Source: Nipponacmea schrenckii
Taxonomy: Eukaryota > Mollusca > Gastropoda > Lottiidae
Direction of reading: 5' to 3'
Length of the DNA: 64,000 nucleotides
Assembly (NCBI GenBank): GCA_030562195.1
Contig: CM060199.1
Span: 20,356,338-20,420,337, forward strand
Part shown: piece after piece, positions 12,601-20,111 of the stretch
Position numbering within the stretch: the first letter of the stretch is position 1
Layout of the letters: every line of letters starts with the position of its first letter
Made by a program: the position numbers and the translations under genes
The notes under the pieces: model-generated
What the model saw: the letters and a program-made list of their open reading frames with translations, nothing else
The model's database searches: none
What the model was told of the DNA's origin: nothing

Positions 12601-14704
12601 CATTTGATCTTTGAGAGATTTTATTTCTCCTAATTCATTTCTCTCAAAGGCGAGTTTTTCTTTCAAAAAAGGCTTCAGATTAGTGGAATCAAATTCTGCA
12701 AAAAAAATTGGACCTAGTTACAACTTCGTAAATATGTTATTCAGTTACTGTGTTAAGATGCGTATATAGACAATGTCCGATATTGGATTTTCGATCCAAT
12801 TGTCTGTGTTCAATAATAACGCACCGTCAAAATCTAATGTAGCAACCAGTAATATAGATGTATTAAAAACTGAAATAGCATTGCCTACAACCAGACATCA
12901 AATTCCCCTTGAAAAGGACACTTAAGCGCACTGTTCCGCACGAATCTAGTCGAGCCCCTGATCATATAAGAAATATTTATTGCACATTTGTCATTTAACG
13001 ATTTAAACGCCCGAACGATGTGGCGTTTAAGTTGGTTAACATGCACCCACTGGCAGCATTGAATTTGAATAATAAATTGAACAATAACTCAAAAAAAATT
13101 CACTGAATATTGAAGTTGAAGGCAAAGACGCAAAAACTATTCATGGAAAATCGTCAAATGCAAACTTGACCACGATCTTATCTATTTCAATACTCTAACG
13201 AGTTTCATCAAATATATTTAAAAAAATTGTAGCTTCTTTTTCACCCACAAAAATTTCTGACACAATTTTACTTAGTCAAGGGCAATAACTAAAAAAACAT
13301 GGGTTAAAAAAAGTCATCAAATTCAAACTTCACTGCCGTCTTATCAATTCCAATGCTCACACCAAGTTGCATTAAAATCTATTGAAAATTGTAGCTTCTA
13401 TTGTATCTACAACAAATATAGAGGCAGGGGCAATAACTCAAAAAACGTTTATCGAAAAATCGTCAAAATCGAACTTGACCGCCGTCTTATCAATTCTAAT
13501 GCTCACACTAAGTTTTATACAAATCAATTGAAAATTGTAGCTTCTATTGTGTCTACACCAAATGTAGACGGACCGACGAACCGACAGAACGACGGACAGG
13601 GGCGACGTCAAGATATTAATGTGGGCGTATAAAAAGTTTTAAGTAAGGAAGAAAGGTCCCATTAGTTCAATTAAATAAAACAATCCGCCATATTCTGTCA
13701 TTGGAAAACCCACGCGTATTCGTGATCCGTTATCAATATAGGAGGGGCTTGACAAATTGCCATTTTGCTTACCCCCAAAAGAAACTGGCACCCCTCGTCT
13801 GTAGTATTGTATGGCAAAATCGTGCAATTGATGCAGCACCCATCAAAAAAAAACTTATTGTAGGCCCCCTACAACGAAACCGCCAATGGAAATTTTACGG
13901 TTTATGTGACAACCTCATGTAGCAACTTCGTTAATGAAGCGATGTCTAGTGTTTTATCTTCTCTGCAGATGTCTGTCTGTCTGAACCTAACTGAAAAACA
14001 TACCTGGTGGGTTGTTGTTACTACTTGAAGAAGAAGGATGGTCGGATTCAGATAATAGGCATATCTTAGAACTCGGTTCAAACTTATAATAGTGACATTT
14101 AATTAATGTCTCAGATTTACAGATTTTAAAACAATCAGATTCATTGTTTCCTTCTCTTTTAATAACCGATGGAGAAATATCGTTATTACCTGAAATAAAT
14201 ATATTAGTTAGTAGTATAATATGAGGTTGTTAAAGTATGCTAACTGAACATTACTGCTAAATAGCTTTAATGAATAACTCGGCTGTTCATGCATAACGTT
14301 GTGTTGTTGCGCTTCAGGACCATGTTCTTGTGTATTGGACCTGATCCACGCCAATGTAAAATAAAAGGAATTATTATTAGGCCCATGACTTTTTATATTA
14401 ATTGTAAAATTACAGTCATCCCTGTAACAACCCCCCCCCATCCTCCTTCAAAACAATTTGTCTTTTTCGTACCATTGAGTATTGGACCTGATTCACATCC
14501 ATGTAAAATAAAATAAAGTAAATTAGATCTTATTTATTATTATTAGATCTAGACGCATTGACTACTAAGTGAATTGTTAAATTACGGTCATGCCTGTAAA
14601 CTCTGCCCCCACCCCCCTCCTTCAATACAATTGGCCATATTCTTACCATTGATGGTGTTGGACATGGATAGTAAAGTTAACAATAATACTCTCCACCGAT
14701 ACAT
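6610..14704 (-). CDS. Copy A: secreted PAN/apple-like plus coiled-coil protein with long Lys-rich tail (685 aa), function unknown
   Basis: Eight exons: 14647-14704, 14004-14189, 12568-12695, 10169-10567, 9606-9851, 9037-9279, 8502-8681, 6610-7227; GT-AG junctions keep one frame. The start at 14704 adds 13 residues above the next Met and gives a hydrophobic leader, MYRWRVLLLTLLSMS; copy B conserves both leader and frame. Exon 2 is a phase 1-1 exon with Cys39, Cys43, Cys51 and Cys63 in C-x3-C-x7-C-x11-C-L-L, the apple/PAN core, but too short (about 62 aa) for a full domain. Exons 3-7 (residues about 85-480) are Leu/Lys/Glu/Gln-rich heptad sequence, predicted coiled coil. Exon 8 is a basic 205-aa tail ending in TANKPKT. 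I do not recognise the family; secretion and coiled coil are inferred. Copy B lies 16 kb upstream on the same strand. Confidence 0.85.
7335..7925. repeat. 20-bp minisatellite in copy A intron 7
   Basis: About 29 diverged copies of GTGTAGGCTGGAAATGGTAT. Copy B keeps only about three units at the equivalent place (about 24990-25055), so the array expanded in A or collapsed in B. Long open frames across it on the minus strand are a by-product of the repeat. Confidence 0.95.
11278..12290. repeat. Helitron/pearl-like repeat, GTGGGCGTAT family (copy A intron 3)
   Basis: Begins with a hairpin made of ATACGCCCACA and TGTGGGCGTAT (11280-11307). A (TGTC)n-rich tract follows, then diverged tandem units of about 160 bp marked by GATGAAACTTGGTGTGAGT and TTATTGCCCTTGT. 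The far end is not clear. Orientation is opposite to the copy at 13010-13632 in the next intron. Confidence 0.7.
13010..13632. repeat. Helitron/pearl-like repeat, GTGGGCGTAT family (copy A intron 2)
   Basis: Diverged tandem units (AATAACTCAAAAA, GCTCACACCAAGTT, GTAGCTTCTATTG), then a GACGGAC-rich tract and terminal AATGTGGGCGTATAAAAAG at about 13617-13635. No ORF. Confidence 0.7.
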
Positions 14705-15373
14705 ACTGGATCTTGATTATCTTTACTATAATAAAGAATTGAAGGAAACAGTACATTGTGTATTATCATCACTTTATTTTGTGATGCTAGGCATGGGCCT
14801 AATAGACATATCTAGGCTAACGTAGACCTACAGTAACTGGCTACTACCTTTACTTTTAAAATCAAACAATGTCAATATAGATTCAGTCAGAGCAGAGGCT
14901 ACGAGTTAGGTTAGGATTGCCACTGCAAGTAGTCTGCGTAGTTTGTAATTGTATTGACGAATTGGGGACTGATTGTTTTTCAGTTTGCTTTACTTAACCA
15001 AGTTGAATAAAACAGGGTTACTATGCAGTTTTTTACAATCCTATTTAAGTCACTCCTTACTTAATAACAAAGCAAAAGGTAGTCAACGATTTTTGTACTT
15101 ACAATATAGCTGTTAATTAAAGATATGTTTTCTCCTATGAACAATAAAATTCATCTTCTACTAGTTTTTTAGGTAAGTAGAATGAAAAATTAGAAGAATG
15201 GCGTAACGGAACAACGTGACGTCATAGTATTTAGCCTAGTAACGATTCCTAATCGAGAATAGGTTCTTCTAACTGTCACGTCACAAGTGGGCTGCCGTGA
15301 AGGGATCCTCTCATTCGGTATTCGTCGGCATTTACCGTAAAGCTGAATCTGTCTCGGTTATGAATGCTGAATT
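14705..15373 (-). promoter_or_regulatory. Copy A promoter: non-coding first exon, CRE and X-box-like site
   Basis: Aligns with 30922-31730 upstream of copy B. Read on the minus strand, a strong conserved donor ATT|GTAAGTAC (exon end at 15103) implies a 5' non-coding exon spliced to an acceptor AG just before the start ATG. Further upstream are a perfect TGACGTCA CRE (15217-15224) and TTAGCCTAGTAAC (15231-15243), one mismatch from the RFX X-box pattern GTNRCC-N-RGYAAC. A CACGTCAC motif follows near 15280. Short ORFs here are not conserved. No start site can be assigned. Confidence 0.6.
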
Positions 15374-15542
15374 ATGTAATTTTCAGCGTTTGATAGAAGA
15401 GAATTAGATGAAAATTATTTTCCCCTAGATGATAAACTCCCCCAATAGGTGGCGTAATGAATGTATACCGTGTTATGCACGTGTAAATTTGGCTAGGTCA
15501 TTCAGCTTACAGACGCCGACCGGGATACAGCTTTAGAATTTT
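15374..15542 (+). repeat. Split direct repeat A1 (left end of YR retrotransposon)
   Basis: 169 bp starting ATGTAATTTTCAGCG and ending CTTTAGAATTTT, identical to A2 at 19662-19830. It directly precedes the Gag ORF and probably holds the promoter. Confidence 0.9.
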
Positions 15543-15554
15543 TAACGTAGTATA

Positions 15555-16352
15555 ATGAGTACAGGTATTTCAGAGCAAATGAATTTGTCCGGCCAACCCG
15601 CGGGTTCATCACAAGATTTAAATAATACTTTAAAGGAGCTAATTTGTGAATTGCGTGAGCAAAAGGACGACTTTAATTCGTTTAAGGAAGAAGTGAGGGG
15701 AAACAGTTTTGCGGTTCATTCGGAAGTCAAGAAGTTGAAGGTGAATAAAGATTTGAAGTGGCGCTTTGAAGGAAACAAAATTCAATTTGGCTTTAATCAA
15801 GAAGTAGAAGATAATTTGAAGCAGGCTCTGTGGGCAATAGAGAATGGTAAAGTTTCTTATGCGGTTGAAGTTATTTCAGATTGCTGTGAGAAAGTTAAAA
15901 CTAGGAATAAGCATGTTAGAATTGCCGATACCAGTGAAGGTGGATGGGAAACTGTTCGGCAATACGAATACAACCCTATCGCCAGCAATTCAGAAGATGA
16001 ATCGAGAATTTCTAGAGCAGAGTCACGGGCTATCAAAAAGAAAAAGATTGTTAACAAGAAATCTAACAAGAACAACAAATTTCTTCAGTCGAGTAGGTAT
16101 GTGTCTGCTAGTGTACCTGTTAATAGTTTCAACCATTTTGTTCAGAGGGAGTCACCGTGGGGGAGCGTGGCTCCAACCTTTTTTCAACAACCAGGCCGTT
16201 TTCCACAACCAACCAAGCAGTATTCATTTCGCCCCTACCAACAAGGAATTATTGGCCCCTGTTTTGCCTGTGGTGAACAAAACCATTACAGACGGAACTG
16301 TCCTTACACACAGAGAAATCAAAACCAAGCTGACACCCCTGCTAAGAAATGA
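15555..16352 (+). CDS. Gag-like protein of the YR retrotransposon, CCHC zinc knuckle
   Basis: 265 aa, starting 13 bp after repeat A1. The N-terminal part is acidic and predicted helical. The middle is Lys/Asn-rich (IKKKKIVNKKSNKNNK, about 156-171). The C-terminus carries one CX2CX4HX4C knuckle, CFACGEQNHYRRNC, at residues 236-249, typical of nucleic-acid-binding retroelement Gag proteins. The 3' part overlaps the pol frame by up to about 500 nt. Assignment rests on position, knuckle and composition; the rest resembles nothing that I can name. Confidence 0.85.
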   Translation: MSTGISEQMNLSGQPAGSSQDLNNTLKELICELREQKDDFNSFKEEVRGNSFAVHSEVKKLKVNKDLKWRFEGNKIQFGFNQEVEDNLKQALWAIENGKVSYAVEVISDCCEKVKTRNKHVRIADTSEGGWETVRQYEYNPIASNSEDESRISRAESRAIKKKKIVNKKSNKNNKFLQSSRYVSASVPVNSFNHFVQRESPWGSVAPTFFQQPGRFPQPTKQYSFRPYQQGIIGPCFACGEQNHYRRNCPYTQRNQNQADTPAKK

Positions 16353-18393
16353 GAATGGTCCATGTGAAGACGACAAGAATGATGTTAACATAGAAGATGA
16401 GTATTTTTTAAATTCGTCAGATTTTTTTAGTAGTGATAGGTTCACACATTCCTTCTATGAATACGAACAAGGTGTTAAACATATGTTAGTTAAGAACAGA
16501 TTAAAAAATCATGTGGATTTTTGGCGTAAAATTGGTACGAGTGACTTCATACTTGATGTAATTGAGAACGGATATAAAATCCCTTTTTATTCTTACCCGA
16601 AATCAACGTTATTGAATAATAATAAATCTGCTTTAAACGAATCCGAATTTGTAAACGAAGCTATTCATGATTTATTAGAACGTGGTTTGATTATAAAATG
16701 CAACACGGTTCCATCTGTTGTAAATCCATTATCTGTATCAAAACAGTCTAACGGTAAAAAGCGTTTGATTTTGGATTTGCGTTCTGTTAATAGTTGTTTG
16801 TGGAAAAAATCCGTCAAGTATGAGGATTTGAGAATTGCTATTATGTATGTAGAGAAAAATGGCTGGATGATAAAGTTTGACATCCATTCTGCATATCATT
16901 TTATTAATATATACCCCCCTCATACCGAATATTTAGGTTTCTCATGGCAATTCCCTTCAGGTTTGAAAACGTATTTTAAATTCACGGTTCTTCCGTTTGG
17001 ACTGAGTACAGCTCCTTATATCTTTACAAAATTGACTCGTCCATTAATTGCTAAATGGAGGGGCGAGGGTAAGAGGGTGTTAATGTTTTTGGATGATGGA
17101 TTTGCTACAGGTTCCAATAAAAGTGAAGCTTTGTGTGTATCAAATCAGATTAAGAATGATTTATTACAGTCCGGATTTATTCCTAAAGTTGATAAATCTA
17201 TATGGGAGCCTGTTCAAAATATTCAGTGGTTGGGGGCGGTTTTTAATACTATAGATTTTTCAATCTGCATTCCAGACAACAGAATTGTGAAAGTTTTGGC
17301 TCTTTTGGAGATTTTGCTACGTGCTCAAAAAAGTAATGTCAGAAAGGTCGCTAGTTTTGTAGGTCAAATTATTTCCATGGGTATTGTAATGGGATCGGTA
17401 TCACAGATCATGACACGGTCTTTAAGTATTGATATTGTTTCAGCTAAGTCTTGGGCTGCAAATATTTCATTATCACCTGAAAGTATTAAGCAGTTGAGAT
17501 TTTGGCAGTCTAATATTTCCGATCTAAATTCGAGGTTTTTGGAAAACATACATGTTTGTACGCGCATAGTGTTCAGCGATGCCAGTTCCACCGGATTTGC
17601 CGGATATGAAATCAGTACCATTAATGGAGTCGCACATGGACTGTGGAGTGAACATGAAATTTTGAAGTCTTCAACTTGGCGTGAATTAGCTGCCGTGTAT
17701 AGAGTTTTAGTTTCCCTATCAGGTATTTTAGATTGTCAAAGAGTAAAATGGTTCTCAGATAACACAGGTGTATGTAGTATAGTTCGCAAAGGGTCAATGA
17801 AAGCAGAGTTGCAAGAATTAGCTTTTAAAATTTTTGAGTACTGTCTTGTGAGATCTATACATTTAGAAATTGAATGGGTTCCAAGAGAATATAATGAAAG
17901 GGCTGATTATCTATCTCGTATTATTGAGAAAGATGATTGGGGACTAAGTGATGATATTCTGACTGTTTTTGAAAACAGGTGGGGTAGGTTGGAAATGGAT
18001 TATTTTGCTTCTACCCATAATGCTAAATGTAAGGTATTTTATTCAAGATTTTGGTGCATGCAATCGTCTGGTATTGATGCCTTTACATTTCAGTGGAATG
18101 TGTTCGGATTATTTGTACCTCCTATTAGTTTAATAGCGAGAGTGATTTTGAAAATGCAATCTTGCAGAACGAAGGGAATTTTAGTTGTGCCGTCTTGGAA
18201 GTCGGCAAATTTTTGGCCTTTACTTTGCCCGTTTGGGACGTTTGCATATTTTGTTAAAGATTGGATTTACCTTCCAACCAATAAAGGCTATTACATTCCA
18301 TGTAAGAATGGAAAGGGAATTTTTGGAGTAGAAGACTTAAAGTTTAATATGTTAGCTTTGTTCATAGATTTTTCTATGGGGAAACGGATTTAA
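15844..18393 (+). CDS. Reverse transcriptase / RNase H / methyltransferase-like polyprotein of the YR retrotransposon
   Basis: The open frame gives 849 aa from the first Met, but the first 170 or so residues are only an alternative reading of Gag; genuine Pol begins near 16300. RT: KKRLILDLRSVN (about residue 304), FDIHSAYHFI, LPFGLSTAP and the catalytic FLDDG (about 415). RNase H: IVFSDASS (about 575), WRELAAV, FSDNTG (about 636) and WVPREYNERADYLSR (about 678). A C-terminal part with DYFASTHNAKC, a VPPISLI motif and LVVPSWKSANFW resembles the Dam-like methyltransferase region of DIRS elements (inference). Pol lies in the +1 frame relative to Gag with a long overlap and no obvious start, so frameshifting or internal initiation is likely. 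No stop interrupts the domains. Confidence 0.9.
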   Translation: MVKFLMRLKLFQIAVRKLKLGISMLELPIPVKVDGKLFGNTNTTLSPAIQKMNREFLEQSHGLSKRKRLLTRNLTRTTNFFSRVGMCLLVYLLIVSTILFRGSHRGGAWLQPFFNNQAVFHNQPSSIHFAPTNKELLAPVLPVVNKTITDGTVLTHREIKTKLTPLLRNENGPCEDDKNDVNIEDEYFLNSSDFFSSDRFTHSFYEYEQGVKHMLVKNRLKNHVDFWRKIGTSDFILDVIENGYKIPFYSYPKSTLLNNNKSALNESEFVNEAIHDLLERGLIIKCNTVPSVVNPLSVSKQSNGKKRLILDLRSVNSCLWKKSVKYEDLRIAIMYVEKNGWMIKFDIHSAYHFINIYPPHTEYLGFSWQFPSGLKTYFKFTVLPFGLSTAPYIFTKLTRPLIAKWRGEGKRVLMFLDDGFATGSNKSEALCVSNQIKNDLLQSGFIPKVDKSIWEPVQNIQWLGAVFNTIDFSICIPDNRIVKVLALLEILLRAQKSNVRKVASFVGQIISMGIVMGSVSQIMTRSLSIDIVSAKSWAANISLSPESIKQLRFWQSNISDLNSRFLENIHVCTRIVFSDASSTGFAGYEISTINGVAHGLWSEHEILKSSTWRELAAVYRVLVSLSGILDCQRVKWFSDNTGVCSIVRKGSMKAELQELAFKIFEYCLVRSIHLEIEWVPREYNERADYLSRIIEKDDWGLSDDILTVFENRWGRLEMDYFASTHNAKCKVFYSRFWCMQSSGIDAFTFQWNVFGLFVPPISLIARVILKMQSCRTKGILVVPSWKSANFWPLLCPFGTFAYFVKDWIYLPTNKGYYIPCKNGKGIFGVEDLKFNMLALFIDFSMGKRI

Positions 18394-18496
18394 GCGTGGC
18401 TGCTTTTATAATTGCTGAAACGATGAGGTGGTTCGTTTCTTGGCGTATGCCAGTTTGGGGATGTTTTATCTTTTTAAATTGGTAAGATTTTAATCT

Positions 18497-19519
18497 GTGT
18501 GTTTTTTACATTTGTTTTTTCAGAGATATAGTAATGTTATTGAGGAGGTTCCTGTAGCTTTGGCGGACAATGTGTCCATTCTACCTGAATTACTTCAGAG
18601 TTCCAGAGCAAAAAACACATGCAATAGTTATAAAAGAGGATTTCTCCGATGGAGACGCTGGGCTTTAAGTAAAGGTTTTAGTAGGAAGGATATTTTGCCC
18701 GCCAAAGATTTTCATGTTGCTTTATATTTAGCCTCACTGATCCAGACTTCTAATACTCCCCATCCATCTATTAACGCATTTTACAGCATCAAATGGATGC
18801 ACGACTTGTTTAATATTAAAAGTCCCACCGATTCTTCCTTAGTGCAAAATATTCTTGAGGGTGGAAAGCGTAAACTTGCTAAACGTGTGGATAAAAAAGA
18901 GCCTATGACAATTGAAATTTTGACAAAAATGTATAATGCCACGTTTAAATGGCGTAATATAAAAAATCAAAGGTTCATTTGCATGTGCTTGTTAGCTTTC
19001 AGTGGATTTTTACGGAGTGATGAGGTACTGGATCTCAAACGGGAAAATGTTGTTATTTGTAAAACTCATTTATCTTTGTATATTCAAAATAGTAAAACCG
19101 ATAAGTATCGGGACGGTGCAGAGGTAGTAATTGCCAGGACTGGTAGTAGTTTATGCCCAGTTCGAAATTTAGAACTGTATGTTTTGTGGACGGGAATGTC
19201 TTTGAGTTCGCAAAACTTTTTATTTTGTAATGTAACTAAGTTCAAGGCGGGTTTTAGATTAAGAAATGAAGATAAGCGTATGTCTTATTCTAATTTTAGA
19301 ACTTTGTTCATCGAGTGCTTCAAACCCTTTGTAGATAATATTAAGTCATTTTGTGTGCATTCTCTGAGGTCAGGAGGTGCCACTGCAGCAGCCAATGGAG
19401 GGGTTCCAGATAGATTTTTCAAACGCCATGGGAGGTGGTTAAGTGATATAGCTAAAGATGGTTATGTTAAAGATTCGCTACAGGAAAGAATGAAAGTTTC
19501 TTTGTCATTAGGTTTATAA
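18497..19519 (+). CDS. Tyrosine recombinase (integrase) of the YR retrotransposon
   Basis: 340 aa. Phage-type tyrosine recombinases cut and rejoin DNA through a Tyr-phosphate link; in DIRS-order elements this replaces a DDE integrase and integrates a circular DNA copy (family knowledge). Visible residues: first catalytic Arg in FSGFLRSDEVLDL (about 171-183), the H-x-x-R box in VHSLRSGGATAAANGG (about 290), then KRHGRW (about 310) and the likely nucleophile Tyr in AKDGYVKDS (about 324). The SAM-like N-terminal half has NTCNSYKRGFLRWRRW. It starts 103 nt after the Pol stop in a third frame; the true start may be at or after the Met at 18497. All key residues are present. Confidence 0.93.
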   Translation: MCFLHLFFQRYSNVIEEVPVALADNVSILPELLQSSRAKNTCNSYKRGFLRWRRWALSKGFSRKDILPAKDFHVALYLASLIQTSNTPHPSINAFYSIKWMHDLFNIKSPTDSSLVQNILEGGKRKLAKRVDKKEPMTIEILTKMYNATFKWRNIKNQRFICMCLLAFSGFLRSDEVLDLKRENVVICKTHLSLYIQNSKTDKYRDGAEVVIARTGSSLCPVRNLELYVLWTGMSLSSQNFLFCNVTKFKAGFRLRNEDKRMSYSNFRTLFIECFKPFVDNIKSFCVHSLRSGGATAAANGGVPDRFFKRHGRWLSDIAKDGYVKDSLQERMKVSLSLGL

Positions 19520-19557
19520 AAGATCCCTTGCAGACGTTTTTGCCCGTTCTTTTAGTT

Positions 19558-20065
19558 CAGCTAGGTCGGTTAGTCCTCAAGCTAAACCAATAAAAAGTGT
19601 TTTGTGTTGAAAGGTTCGTTAGTCTGTCTGTCAGTATTGGGGGAGGGGGAGTCAAAGGGAAATGTAATTTTCAGCGTTTGATAGAAGAGAATTAGATGAA
19701 AATTATTTTCCCCTAGATGATAAACTCCCCCAATAGGTGGCGTAATGAATGTATACCGTGTTATGCACGTGTAAATTTGGCTAGGTCATTCAGCTTACAG
19801 ACGCCGACCGGGATACAGCTTTAGAATTTTCCTTTTTAGAAGATATTAAAGATAATATTTGTGTATAGAAATGTGTATGTAATGTAATTTGTGCTTTAAG
19901 ATAATTATGTTATATGTAATGTTATAAGTATGAAGTGTAAATATGGTGAATTAAATGGTTCAGTCAGCTAGGTCGGTTAGTCCTCAAGCTAAACCAATAA
20001 ACAGTGTTTTGTGTTGAAAGGTTCGTTAGTCTGTCAGTATTGGGGGAGGGGGAGTCAAAGGGAAA
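19558..20065 (+). repeat. B1-A2-B2 right-hand repeat block of the YR retrotransposon
   Basis: B1 (19558-19662) runs directly into A2 (19662-19830). A 134-bp AT-rich spacer follows, then B2 (19965-20065). The B unit starts CAGCTAGGTCGGTTAG and ends GTCAAAGGGAAA. B1A2 fusion plus separate A1 and B2 termini fits replication through a circular intermediate. Confidence 0.9.
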
Positions 20066-20111
20066 CGTTGTGTCTTATTGGACTTGGAAGAGACCCTTTA
20101 CTCCGAACCTT

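Larger units (their letters stand above)
15374..20065 (+). mobile_element. PAT/Ngaro-type tyrosine-recombinase retrotransposon (DIRS order), apparently intact
   Basis: Split direct repeats: A1 15374-15542 and A2 19662-19830 are identical over 169 bp. B1 19558-19662 and B2 19965-20065 differ by one base and a 4-bp indel. The order A1-ORFs-B1-A2-B2 is diagnostic for PAT and Ngaro groups; DIRS1 itself has inverted repeats. Between A1 and B1 lie Gag (15555-16352), RT/RNase H (to 18393) and tyrosine recombinase (18497-19519), all open. AATAAA occurs in B1 (19589-19594) and again in B2. Near-identical repeats and open frames mean a recent insertion. A methyltransferase-like stretch after RNase H favours PAT over Ngaro; this is inference. 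No target duplication is expected for a recombinase-integrated element. Confidence 0.9.

Noticed and set aside
6610..14704. Assignment of the coiled-coil gene to a named intracellular family such as FAM81
   Set aside because: Only general heptad composition is shared; the signal peptide and Cys exon do not fit.
18482..18523. Possible 42-nt GT-AG intron between Pol and recombinase ORFs
   Set aside because: Too short for a typical animal intron, and it lies after the Pol stop, so splicing would not fuse the ORFs.
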